Below are positions 26,008-34,482 of a stretch of DNA of 36,940 nucleotides, piece by piece. A program made the position numbers and the translations under genes. The DNA is taken from the NCBI GenBank assembly GCA_900546995.1, contig URFF01000008.1, positions 1 through 36,940 of the forward strand. The letters are read 5' to 3'. The stretch comes from an uncultured Sutterella sp. GTDB lineage: Bacteria; Pseudomonadota; Gammaproteobacteria; Burkholderiales; Burkholderiaceae_F. The notes under the pieces were generated by a model. That model did not search any database. It was not told the DNA's origin and was given only the letters and a program-made list of their open reading frames with translations. Within the stretch, counting starts at the first letter, position 1; the number at the start of each line of letters is the position of its first letter.

Positions 26008-26077
26008 AATTAACTTTTGAATTCGATGCTATCGACCTCGGTGTATTCGAAGGCATAGCGGTTTGTGAGGTTTTGAA

Positions 26078-26965
26078 ATGGCAAAAAATACGCTTTTTGG
26101 CCCGTTGTCTTTGTTGGCGGGCGTTCTGATTTTTTCAACCAATGGTTTTTGGCAGGCGATTGCGCCCGAAGGCAATACGCCCTATGTTGTCGGCGCCTCC
26201 CGCTTGGTGATCGGTGGGATTACGCTTTCACTTTGGTGCCTGATTCGATACGGGAAAATCCGTTTGCATGGTTGGGATTGGAAGGCCATCACCATTTACG
26301 CCGTCGCGCTTTGGCTTTATCAGATTTTCTTTTTCCAAGGGGTACACCTGATCGGCGTGGCGGTGGGCACCGTGATCGCAGTCGGATCAACACCGATTTT
26401 CGCGGGCCTTATTCAAGCGTTCCTCTACAAAGATAAACCCGATCTTCTTTGGTATATCGCCACGCTATTGGCAATTGCCGGGCTCGTGCTCGTGAATATG
26501 GTCGATGGGGTGGATTTCGTCTGGTATGCCGTGATTCTGCCGCTTTTAGCGGGACTCACGTTAGCCGTGAGTGTGATTGTCGCACCGAGAGTTGCGCAGC
26601 CGCATTCCGCCGAAGAGGGGATGACCATTGCCATGCTGATGGCCGCTTGCTTAATGCTGCCCTTTTTCTTTATCTTTCCGACCGAGTGGATTTTCACGCC
26701 TCGCGGAGCGCTCTGCGTCGGGATGTTGGGCGTTGTCAATGCCGCTTTAGGCTTTACCCTTGAGCTTATCGGTTTTAAAAACACGCCGACTTTGATCGCT
26801 TCCACACTGACTCTGGGAGAGCCGATGGGGGCTGCGCTCATTGGTATCTTCATTCTCAATGAACCCTACACGATGGAATCGGTGACGGGGATCGTTCTTT
26901 TGTTCCTGTCGATCATTATTTTGATTGTGGGACCGGAACTTAAGCAGCGTCTGGCCTCACGGTGA
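26078..26965 (+). CDS. EamA/DMT-family membrane transporter
   Basis: A 295-aa inner-membrane protein with ten predicted hydrophobic helices in two EamA repeats, the drug/metabolite transporter layout. The N-terminal half has FSTNGFWQAIAPEG, the C-terminal half LTLGEPMGAALIGIFILNEP, a typical EamA ending. GAGG lies 9 bases before the ATG. Substrate cannot be deduced; members export amino acids, metabolites or drugs. It follows a 365-base gap with a possible operator and RNA and ends at a hairpin, so it is probably its own transcription unit. Confidence 0.88.
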   Translation: MAKNTLFGPLSLLAGVLIFSTNGFWQAIAPEGNTPYVVGASRLVIGGITLSLWCLIRYGKIRLHGWDWKAITIYAVALWLYQIFFFQGVHLIGVAVGTVIAVGSTPIFAGLIQAFLYKDKPDLLWYIATLLAIAGLVLVNMVDGVDFVWYAVILPLLAGLTLAVSVIVAPRVAQPHSAEEGMTIAMLMAACLMLPFFFIFPTEWIFTPRGALCVGMLGVVNAALGFTLELIGFKNTPTLIASTLTLGEPMGAALIGIFILNEPYTMESVTGIVLLFLSIIILIVGPELKQRLASR

Positions 26966-26978
26966 GAGCTTGTGTCGG

Positions 26979-27015
26979 AATTAGGCGGATAATTGAAATT
27001 ATTTGCCTAATTTTT
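26979..27015 (+). terminator. Terminator after the EamA gene
   Basis: AATTAGGC (26979-26986) pairs perfectly with GCCTAATT (27005-27012), leading into TTTTT. The right arm can alternatively pair downstream (TTTGCC 27002-27007 with GGCAAA 27017-27022), so two exclusive hairpins are possible before dusB. Confidence 0.6.
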
Positions 27016-27082
27016 CGGCAAATTGATTACAATTAGTCGTGCTTGCGAGAGCTAAGCCGACAACCCTATTTTCCCCCTAGCG

Positions 27083-28081
27083 ATGAGTATCATAATCGGA
27101 CCGTATCGGATCGAGGGCAATCTATTTCTTGCGCCAATGGCTGGCGTCGCAGATTCCCCTTTTAGAGCACAGTGTCGTTATTTTGGCGCTGATTACGCGG
27201 TGGGTGAAATGGTGTCTTGTCAACCACAGCTGTGGCAAAGTGAAAAAAGTCGCTTGCGCCTTGCGCTTGATAACGAACCCCATCCCCGTGTCGTGCAGCT
27301 TTTGGGAGCGGATCCTTTGGCGCTAAGCGCCGCTTTTGTTCGAGCCAAGCAGATCGGTGCCGATATCGTGGATTTCAACATGGGGTGCCCGGCTAAAAAG
27401 GTTTGTAACGTGGCTTGTGGATCCGCTTTAATGCGAGATGAGACGTTGGCCTTTGAGATTATTCGGGCGCTGGGACAAGCGTCGGTTGAGTGCGAGATCC
27501 CTGTGACACTGAAGTGCCGCACCGGTTGGGATCGTTCGCATAAGAATGCGGTCACGATTGCCAAGATGGCGGAAGAGGCTGGCTTTGCGATGCTGACCGT
27601 TCACGGTCGAACGCGGGCCGATGCCTATATGGGTGAGGCTGAGTACGAAACCATCGCTCGAGTGGTTGAATCGGTGAAAATTCCGGTGGTGGCTAACGGT
27701 GATATAACCGATGCCAACCGGGCCCGTGCGGTTTTAAATTACACCAAGGCGGCCGCAGTGATGATTGGCCGCGGTGCTCTGGGGCGGCCTTGGGTGTTTG
27801 CTCAAATGAAAGCGGTGTTAGCCGGGCAGTCATTTGATTTTCATTGGGCTCAAAAAGCCGAGGCAATTTTGTCGCACGCGCGGGCTCATTACGCGTATTA
27901 TCCGCCGGTTGTCGCCGCACAAACGTTTCGCAAGCATTTGTTATGGTACTTGGATAGTTTTCCGGATTTCGCCACGGTGCGAAGTCCGCTGTGTCAGGCT
28001 CAAACACCCAATGAGCAGTATGCGTTGTTGGTGAAATACTTTCAATCGCACGGCTGGTGTTTGAATGCTGAAGGTTGTTAG
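27083..28081 (+). CDS. dusB: tRNA-dihydrouridine synthase B
   Basis: A flavin enzyme reducing uridines in tRNA D-loops (U17 in E. coli). The FMN TIM-barrel start LAPMAGVADSPFR, the catalytic Cys block MGCPAKKVCN, LKCRTGWD, HGRTRADAYMG and GRGALGRPW are all present. 332 aa. It is the usual partner gene of fis, whose start lies 17 bases after its stop. A TACAAT at 27028-27033 may be its -10. Confidence 0.95.
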   Translation: MSIIIGPYRIEGNLFLAPMAGVADSPFRAQCRYFGADYAVGEMVSCQPQLWQSEKSRLRLALDNEPHPRVVQLLGADPLALSAAFVRAKQIGADIVDFNMGCPAKKVCNVACGSALMRDETLAFEIIRALGQASVECEIPVTLKCRTGWDRSHKNAVTIAKMAEEAGFAMLTVHGRTRADAYMGEAEYETIARVVESVKIPVVANGDITDANRARAVLNYTKAAAVMIGRGALGRPWVFAQMKAVLAGQSFDFHWAQKAEAILSHARAHYAYYPPVVAAQTFRKHLLWYLDSFPDFATVRSPLCQAQTPNEQYALLVKYFQSHGWCLNAEGC

Positions 28082-28098
28082 GTGCAAGAGGTTTTCTT

Positions 28099-28401
28099 AT
28101 GGAATCGATTGCGAAAGAAGCCGGTGCGTTAGGAGCGGTATTTGCTAAAGAGGAGCAAACGGCCGAAATAGCACCGATGACGATAGAGGCGGCCGTTCGC
28201 CGCAATCTGGAGCTTTATTTTGATAGTTTGCAGGGTGCTCAACCCCATGCGCTTTATCCTATGGTGTTAAGTGCCATGGAAAAGCCCCTATTGGAATTCG
28301 CGATGCAGCGCACTCGTCATAATAAATGCGCGGCGGCGCAATTGTTGGGTATTAATCGCAACACACTGCATAAAAAGCTTCGGCAATATAACCTCGACTG
28401 A
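28099..28401 (+). CDS. fis: DNA-binding protein Fis
   Basis: A nucleoid-associated protein that bends DNA and regulates rRNA and growth-phase genes. The C-terminal HTH (NKCAAAQLLGINRNTLHKKLRQYNL, about residues 74-98) is nearly canonical. I start at ATG 28099 (100 aa) with AGAGG 7-8 bases upstream; a TTG at 28075 would overlap dusB. The dusB-fis pair is conserved from gamma- to betaproteobacteria. Confidence 0.95.
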   Translation: MESIAKEAGALGAVFAKEEQTAEIAPMTIEAAVRRNLELYFDSLQGAQPHALYPMVLSAMEKPLLEFAMQRTRHNKCAAAQLLGINRNTLHKKLRQYNLD

Positions 28402-28453
28402 AAAAGATTGTTTTTGTTTTTTTGTTTTTAACTTTTTTTAAGGAATCAAAATC

Positions 28454-30007
28454 ATGCGTAAACAAGCTCTGCTGAGTGTTTCCGACAAGACTGGTGTTGT
28501 CGAGTTTGCTCGTGAGTTGGCCGCTTTGGGCTATCACTTGCTCTCGACAGGCGGCACGGCCAAATTGATCGCCCAAGCCGGCATTGACGTGCAAGAAGTG
28601 GCCGATTACACGGGTTTCCCGGAAATGCTTGACGGTCGCGTGAAAACGCTCAATCCGAAAATTCACGCGGGTATTCTGGCTCGTCGCCCGGTGGTCGAAC
28701 ACATGAAGGCGCTTGAAGAGCACCACATTGATCCGATTGACATCATTGTCGTGAATCTTTATCCGTTTGAAGCGACGATTGCCAAACCCGATTGCACGTT
28801 TGAAGACGCTATCGAAAATATCGATATCGGCGGTCCGACGATGATTCGTGCGGCGGCAAAAAATCACGAAAGCGTGGCCGTTGTCGTGGATCCGGCGGAT
28901 TACTCGAAGATCATCGACGAATTAAAGAGCCACGGTGAAGTGACCGCTCAAACCCGCCTTGCCTTGGCTAAAAAGGTGTTTTGTCACACGGCCCGCTATG
29001 ACGCGATGATTTCCAACTACTTGACGTCTTTAAATGACGACATGACGAAGAAGGACTTCCCGGAAACCTTCACGCGTCAATGGGTGAAGGTGCAGGATAT
29101 GCGCTATGGCGAAAATCCGCATCAAAAGGCGGCTTTCTACCGTGAAGTGCGCGTGGGTCAAGGTCAATTGGCAAGCTACCATCAATTGCATGGCAAAGCG
29201 TTAAGCTATAACAACATCGCCGATAGCGATGCCGCTTGGGAAGCGGTGCGTCAGTTTGACGAACCGGCCTGTGTGATCATCAAGCACGCCAATCCTTGCG
29301 GCGTGGCGGTTGGCGCCGATAGCGCCGAAGCCTACGCAAAGGCCTTTAAGACCGATTCCAAGAGCGCCTTTGGCGGCATTTTGGCTTTTAATACGCCGGT
29401 GACCGGTGCTTGCGCTGAAATGATTGCCAAGCAATTTGCCGAAGTGATCATGGCCCCGTCCTTTACCGAAGAGGCGCTCGCTATCTTGACGAAGAAACCC
29501 AATTTGCGTCTTTTGACCATTGACATGGGCACGGCAACCAACGACTTTGACTTCAAGCGCGTTGGTGGCGGTCTTTTGGTTCAAACGCCTGATTTGCAAG
29601 TGGTGAGCGCTGACGCATTGCGCGTGGTCACCGAAAAGCAACCGACGGCTCAAGAGCTCAAAGACATGCTTTTTGCCTGGCGCGTGGCGAAATTTGTGAA
29701 GTCCAATACGATCGTGTTTGCCAAAGATGGTATGACGATGGGTGTGGGCGCAGGCCAAATGAGCCGTGTGGACTCGGCTCGCATCGCGGCTATCAAGGCT
29801 GAAGAAGCTGGCCTTAGCTTAAAGGGTACGGCTGCGGCAAGCGACGCCTTCTTCCCGTTCCGCGACGGTTTGGATGTGATTGTGGATGCTGGTGCAACCT
29901 GCATCATTCAGCCGGGTGGCTCCATCCGTGACCAAGAAGTCATTGACGCTGCCAATGAACGCGGTGTGACGATGGTCTTTACGGGTGAACGTCATTTCCG
30001 TCACTAA
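28454..30007 (+). CDS. purH: Bifunctional AICAR transformylase / IMP cyclohydrolase
   Basis: Catalyses the last two steps of de novo IMP synthesis. The N-terminal IMP cyclohydrolase domain begins SVSDKTGVVEFAREL and includes GRVKTLNPKIHAG. The C-terminal AICAR transformylase has the catalytic Lys-His in IKHANPCG. 517 aa, normal length. AAGGA precedes the ATG. It follows fis as in many betaproteobacteria. Confidence 0.98.
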   Translation: MRKQALLSVSDKTGVVEFARELAALGYHLLSTGGTAKLIAQAGIDVQEVADYTGFPEMLDGRVKTLNPKIHAGILARRPVVEHMKALEEHHIDPIDIIVVNLYPFEATIAKPDCTFEDAIENIDIGGPTMIRAAAKNHESVAVVVDPADYSKIIDELKSHGEVTAQTRLALAKKVFCHTARYDAMISNYLTSLNDDMTKKDFPETFTRQWVKVQDMRYGENPHQKAAFYREVRVGQGQLASYHQLHGKALSYNNIADSDAAWEAVRQFDEPACVIIKHANPCGVAVGADSAEAYAKAFKTDSKSAFGGILAFNTPVTGACAEMIAKQFAEVIMAPSFTEEALAILTKKPNLRLLTIDMGTATNDFDFKRVGGGLLVQTPDLQVVSADALRVVTEKQPTAQELKDMLFAWRVAKFVKSNTIVFAKDGMTMGVGAGQMSRVDSARIAAIKAEEAGLSLKGTAAASDAFFPFRDGLDVIVDAGATCIIQPGGSIRDQEVIDAANERGVTMVFTGERHFRH

Positions 30008-30018
30008 TCGGATCGATA

Positions 30019-30044
30019 CGCACCGAGCATTCTTGCTCGGTGCG
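30019..30044. terminator. Strong hairpin after purH without a T-run
   Basis: CGCACCGAGCA (30019-30029) pairs perfectly with TGCTCGGTGCG (30034-30044) around TTCT, an 11-bp stem extended by GATCG/CGATC outside a 3-base bulge. No U-run follows, so it may work with Rho or protect the purH mRNA 3' end. Confidence 0.55.
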
Positions 30045-30147
30045 CGATCTGTAACGAATCGCAAAAACCGGTGCCGCAAAGATTAGGCGCAGCACTTTTT
30101 TGCCGTAGAATCAGGCTAATGCTGTTGGGAAAATCAAAGGTTTTCTT

Positions 30148-31434
30148 ATGTCTGTTAATCGTCGAACGTTTTTAGCCGCCGGGATGGCCTCAAGTGGTCT
30201 TGCAGCCCTACCCGCGATGGCGCAACTTCGCATTGAGATCACGGGGGTGGGTGCCAATCAATTACCGATTGCCATCCCCCAATTTCAAGGAACCCGTGAC
30301 GCACCGGTGGATCTCGCACAGGTTATCACCGCGGACCTTGAACGAAGCGGCGCTTTTCGAGCCATTCGAGTCATGGGCGAAGTGCCCGCGGAAGATGTAA
30401 GTGCGCCGCGTGGGGCTTTCTGGCAGAAAATGGGCGCTTCGGCTTTGGTGGTCGGACAAATTGTCCGAGCCTCCGAAACCCGTTTGGAAGTCGAATACCG
30501 TTTGGTGGACACCGTCAAAAACGCGGTGATTGATCAAAAACGCTATGTGGCAACGCCCACTGACTTACGTTTAACCGCGCATCAAATCGCCGATGCGATT
30601 TATGAGAAGTTAACCGGTGAAGGGGGCATTTTCGCTTCCCGTTTAGCTTACGTTTTGCAACGCGGTCCGCATGATTATGAATTGGTGGTGGCCGATAGTG
30701 ACGGCGAAAATCCCCAACCCGCTCTCAAGAGTAAAGAATCGATCATTTCGCCGATGTGGTCGCCCAACGGCCTGCTTTTGACGTACGTGTCGTTTGAAGC
30801 GAATAAGCCGGTGGTCTACATGCACGACGTCCGCACGGGAGAACGCCGCGCGGTGGCGAACTTCAAAGGCAATAACTCCGCGCCGAGTTTTAGTCCCGAC
30901 GGTAAGACCATGGCCGTAGCCCTTTCCATGGGGGGCGGCACGCACATTTACCTGATGAATCTAAACGGCACGAATTTGCGTCGCTTCACCAACAGTCAAG
31001 GCATTGACACCGAACCGGTGTTTAGTCCCGATGGACGTTATGTTTATTTCACCTCCGATCGGGGCGGCACGCCGCAAATTTACCGTCAACCGGTCACGGG
31101 AGGCGCAGCAGAGCGTGTCACATATTCCAATGAATACGCCATTAGTCCGGCGATTAGCCCCAAAGGCGATAAACTCGCGTTTATTTCTCGTCTGCAGGGA
31201 GCGTTTCGAGTGACCTTAATGGATCTGACAACGGGGTCTCAGTTGATTTTGACCGATACGACACGCGATGAGTCGCCGACTTTCGCACCGAACGGTCAGA
31301 TTTTGGTGTATGCCACCGAGTTGGGAGGACGAGGCGTGCTGGCAACCGTCAGTTTGGACGGTTTGGTTAGAACGCGTCTTTCCGGTCAAAATGGTGATAT
31401 TCGTGAACCCACCTGGGGTCCGTTATTAAAATAA
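30148..31434 (+). CDS. tolB: Tol-Pal system protein TolB with a Tat-type signal
   Basis: The periplasmic beta-propeller of the Tol-Pal system, which binds Pal and helps constrict the outer membrane at division. An N-terminal TolB domain (about 28-160) is followed by repeated propeller strands such as FSPDGKTMAV, FSPDGRYVYFTSD and ISPKGDKLAFIS. The signal reads NRRTFLAAG at residues 4-12, a twin-arginine consensus, with a mild hydrophobic region and AMA-Q cleavage near 25. Family members I know use Sec signals. AAAGG lies 8 bases before the ATG. Upstream is purH, not tolQRA. Confidence 0.95.
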   Translation: MSVNRRTFLAAGMASSGLAALPAMAQLRIEITGVGANQLPIAIPQFQGTRDAPVDLAQVITADLERSGAFRAIRVMGEVPAEDVSAPRGAFWQKMGASALVVGQIVRASETRLEVEYRLVDTVKNAVIDQKRYVATPTDLRLTAHQIADAIYEKLTGEGGIFASRLAYVLQRGPHDYELVVADSDGENPQPALKSKESIISPMWSPNGLLLTYVSFEANKPVVYMHDVRTGERRAVANFKGNNSAPSFSPDGKTMAVALSMGGGTHIYLMNLNGTNLRRFTNSQGIDTEPVFSPDGRYVYFTSDRGGTPQIYRQPVTGGAAERVTYSNEYAISPAISPKGDKLAFISRLQGAFRVTLMDLTTGSQLILTDTTRDESPTFAPNGQILVYATELGGRGVLATVSLDGLVRTRLSGQNGDIREPTWGPLLK

Positions 31435-31477
31435 TTGAACCAATAAGCCCGAATCAAATTTCAGGGAGTTTTACATC

Positions 31478-31954
31478 ATGCAATTAAAACGCAAAGTTTT
31501 TTGGGCCGGATTGGCCGTTGCGGCCGGGTTACTGGCTGGCTGCTCCTCTGTTGACCTTAACCCGAATGGTCCGGATGCCAACGCCGGCGCGGATCCTTTT
31601 ACGAATCCGGCTTCGCCTTTGAGCCAGCAAAGCATCTACTTCGCTTTCGATAGCTATAGCGTCCCCGCTGAGTCACAAGCCATGATTGAAGCGCATGCTC
31701 AATATTTGGCAACGCATCCGACGGCAACGGTCGTGTTAGAGGGCAATACCGACGCTCGCGGTGGTCGTGAATACAACTTGGCTTTAGGTCAAAAGCGAAG
31801 CGATAGCGTTAAAAACCGCTTGCAGCTTTTGGGTGTGCCTGAAGAACGCATGGAAAGCGTGAGTTTTGGTAAAGAACGTCCTCGTGCCTTAGGCGACGAT
31901 GAAGCGTCTTACCAGCAAAATCGCCGCGTTGATATTCAATATCGTACGAAGTAA
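31478..31954 (+). CDS. pal: Peptidoglycan-associated lipoprotein Pal
   Basis: An outer-membrane lipoprotein that tethers the outer membrane to the wall and partners TolB. The lipobox LLAGC puts the lipidated Cys at residue 22. The OmpA-like domain carries FAFDSYSV and the peptidoglycan-binding EGNTDARGGREYNLALGQKR, ending with NRRVDI. 158 aa. AGGGAG precedes the ATG. It lies 43 bases after tolB and would be a substrate of Lnt in this window. Confidence 0.97.
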   Translation: MQLKRKVFWAGLAVAAGLLAGCSSVDLNPNGPDANAGADPFTNPASPLSQQSIYFAFDSYSVPAESQAMIEAHAQYLATHPTATVVLEGNTDARGGREYNLALGQKRSDSVKNRLQLLGVPEERMESVSFGKERPRALGDDEASYQQNRRVDIQYRTK

Positions 31955-31966
31955 TCGCATGAGAAG

Positions 31967-32009
31967 GCGTTTTGGCGTTGTGAATGGAGCACGCTAAAAC
32001 GCTTTTTCT
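31967..32009 (+). terminator. Terminator between pal and cpoB
   Basis: GCGTTTTGGCGT pairs with ACGCTAAAACGC (one G-U pair in 12), followed by TTTTTCTTTT. It sits just before the cpoB ribosome site, so it may lower cpoB expression relative to tolB-pal. Confidence 0.8.
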
Positions 32010-32024
32010 TTTAAGGGAATGACT

Positions 32025-32705
32025 ATGCGACAGACGATTCTAGTGCTTGCGTTGGCCGCCATTGGTCTGCAGACGGGCTCAGCTTGGGCGTTTGCCGATG
32101 ATGAGGCGAGAACCGCTATTTTGGAGTTGCGTGAGCAACTTAAAGCCTCGCAGCGCGCTCAAGTTGACTTGATGACTCAAGTCGAGAGCCTGCGTGCGGA
32201 AAACCGCCGCTTAAACGGTGAGATGGAAGAGCTCACGCGCCAAGTGCAGACACTTGATAAACGTTTGGTGGAAATCGAACCCGCTCAGGTCGAACTCAAC
32301 GGGCGGTTAATTACGGTGAAACCCGCCGAACGGCGTGAATTCGATAAAGCCGTGGGGCTATTTCGCAATCGGGATTTCAGAGGCTGCATTCAGGCTTTAA
32401 ATACCTTTAAAAAGAACTGGCCTAAATCGGCTTATACGGCAGACGCTGACTATTGGCGCGCGAGTTCCTACTACGCGCTCGAAGACTATAAGTCTGTGAT
32501 TCAAATCACCAATAACCTTTATAGGACATACCCTAAGTCGGATAAAGCACCGGAAGCGTTATTGATGAAATCTTCATCGGAACTTAGTAACGGCGATGTT
32601 CAAGCCGCTAAAAACAGCTTGAATCAGCTCCTGAAACGTTATCCGAAATCCGATGAAGCGAAAACCGCCAAGGAGCGGTTGGCGCAGATCAATAAACTCG
32701 GTTAA
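32025..32705 (+). CDS. cpoB: Cell division coordinator CpoB (YbgF)
   Basis: A periplasmic protein linking Tol-Pal to PBP1B activity during septation. A signal peptide (cleavage near AWA-F) is followed by a coiled coil (about residues 25-85, heptads such as LREQLKASQRAQVDLMTQVE) and C-terminal TPR repeats (FRNRDFRGCIQALNTF, YALEDYKSVIQITNNL). I start at ATG 32025 because AAGGGA is 6 bases upstream; ATG 32019 is too close to it. 226 aa. Confidence 0.92.
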   Translation: MRQTILVLALAAIGLQTGSAWAFADDEARTAILELREQLKASQRAQVDLMTQVESLRAENRRLNGEMEELTRQVQTLDKRLVEIEPAQVELNGRLITVKPAERREFDKAVGLFRNRDFRGCIQALNTFKKNWPKSAYTADADYWRASSYYALEDYKSVIQITNNLYRTYPKSDKAPEALLMKSSSELSNGDVQAAKNSLNQLLKRYPKSDEAKTAKERLAQINKLG

Positions 32706-32782
32706 TTGACTGAGTTTCGGGCTACAATTACAACCGATGTGGCGGGGTTGGCCTGCCGCTTACTTTTTTAAAGAGAAAACAA

Positions 32783-34402
32783 ATGACTTGTTCGTGCTAT
32801 GGTCACAAAATGTTGCGCGATCCGTTAACCAATCGGGGAACGGCCTTCACCGAAGAGGAACGTCGGGCTAATAAGTTGCGCGGGTTATTGCCCACGCGTG
32901 TTGAAACGCTTCAGGAACAGGCCGATCGTGCCTATAAGCTCATGAGCTCGTTCCCGTTGCCGCTTCAGCGCTACGTGTTTTTGGATTCTTTACATAACAC
33001 GAACGAAACGCTTTTCTTCAAGGTGGTGATGGATCACATTGAAGAAGTGATGCCGATTATCTACACCCCGACGGTGGGCGAAGCCTGTCAGCATTTCAGC
33101 CACATTTTCATGCAAGCCCGTGGCCTTTTCTTAAGCATTAAGGATAAGGGCAATATCCAAAGCATCTTAAATGACTTGGATCAAGATGATGTCGAAGTGA
33201 TTGTGGTGACCGATGGTCAACGCATTTTGGGCTTGGGTGACCAAGGCATTAACGGGATGGGTATTCCTATCGGTAAGTTAGCCCTTTATACGGCCTGCGC
33301 CGGTGTCGCTCCGGAAAAGACGCTTCCGGTGACAATTGACGTGGGTACGAACAATCCTGAATATCTGATCGATCCGCTTTACCTCGGTTTGCGTCAAGAA
33401 CGCGTGAGTGGCGCAAGCTACGATGAACTCATTGACGAATTCATGGTCGCCGTGAGAAAGCGTTGGCCCAATGCCTTGATCCAATTTGAAGACTTCGGTA
33501 ACGCCAATGCGTTCCGTCTTTTGAATCGTTGGAAAGATAAGACGTTGTGCTTTAATGACGACATTCAAGGCACGGCCTGCGTGGCAGTGACCGGTTTTTA
33601 TTCTGCCATGCGAGTGACGGGTGGCCGTTTGGCCGATCAACGTGTGCTCTTCTTGGGTGCCGGAGAAGCCGCAACCGGTATTGCCAACCTCTTGGCTGAA
33701 GCCATTGCTGAGGAAACCGGTTGCACGATTGAGGAAGGTCGCAAGCGTTGCTTCCTCTTTGACTCGAAGGGCTTGGTGACGGCGGCTCGTACGGACTTGA
33801 GCGCTCATAAGCGTGACTTCGCTCACGAAGCCGAGTCGGCGACGAGCTTCTTACAGGCGATTCAACAACTTCGCCCGACGGCCATCGTTGGCGTTGCTGC
33901 TCAGCACAACGCCTTTGATTCCATGATCATTGGCGAAATGAGCGCGATTAACGAACGCCCGATCATCTTCGCGTTGTCTAACCCGACTTCCAAGGCTGAG
34001 TGTACCGCCGAGATGGCTTATAAGTTCTCCGAAGGCCGTGCGCTTTTCGCTTCCGGTTCGCCCTTTGCTCCGGTCACGATTGATGGCAAGACCTTTGTGC
34101 CGCGTCAAGGCAACAACTCCTACGTCTTCCCGGCTTTGGGCCGTGCGGCTTCCTTGGTGAAGGCAAAGACGATGCCCTCTGGCATGTTCCTTGCCGCCTC
34201 TCGTGAATTGGCCCAGTTGGTAAGCGAAGACGATTTGGCTCACGGCAGCCTCTATCCGTCTTTGAGCGATATCCGCAACATCTCCGAAAAGGTGGCTGTG
34301 GCGGTTGCCGAGTACGCTTATGAACATAAGTTGGCTCAAGGTGAAAAACCGGCTGATTTAGTTCAAGCGGTCAAAGACAGCATGTACGTGCCTCACTACT
34401 AA
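32783..34402 (+). CDS. NAD-dependent malic enzyme
   Basis: Large-type malic enzyme (MaeA-like), decarboxylating malate to pyruvate with NAD(P)H formation. The catalytic-Tyr block PIIYTPTVGEACQ, the metal ligands in FEDFGNANAFRLL and FNDDIQGTA, and the dinucleotide-binding GAGEAATGIANLL are all present. 539 aa. NAD preference follows from the family, not from a visible residue. A strong terminator follows. Confidence 0.93.
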   Translation: MTCSCYGHKMLRDPLTNRGTAFTEEERRANKLRGLLPTRVETLQEQADRAYKLMSSFPLPLQRYVFLDSLHNTNETLFFKVVMDHIEEVMPIIYTPTVGEACQHFSHIFMQARGLFLSIKDKGNIQSILNDLDQDDVEVIVVTDGQRILGLGDQGINGMGIPIGKLALYTACAGVAPEKTLPVTIDVGTNNPEYLIDPLYLGLRQERVSGASYDELIDEFMVAVRKRWPNALIQFEDFGNANAFRLLNRWKDKTLCFNDDIQGTACVAVTGFYSAMRVTGGRLADQRVLFLGAGEAATGIANLLAEAIAEETGCTIEEGRKRCFLFDSKGLVTAARTDLSAHKRDFAHEAESATSFLQAIQQLRPTAIVGVAAQHNAFDSMIIGEMSAINERPIIFALSNPTSKAECTAEMAYKFSEGRALFASGSPFAPVTIDGKTFVPRQGNNSYVFPALGRAASLVKAKTMPSGMFLAASRELAQLVSEDDLAHGSLYPSLSDIRNISEKVAVAVAEYAYEHKLAQGEKPADLVQAVKDSMYVPHY

Positions 34403-34414
34403 TCTGAGACTAAG

Positions 34415-34463
34415 GGCAGAATCTTTTTCGGATTGATTTTTCCGAAGGTTCTGCCTTTTTTTT
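34415..34463 (+). terminator. Terminator after the malic enzyme gene
   Basis: GGCAGAA (34415-34421) pairs with TTCTGCC (34449-34455), with an inner TTCGGA/TCCGAA stem, followed by eight T. It ends only 20 bases before the scpA GTG, so scpA transcription must begin within or just past this hairpin or depend on read-through. Confidence 0.9.
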
Positions 34464-34482
34464 CGTTATCCATTCGATATTC

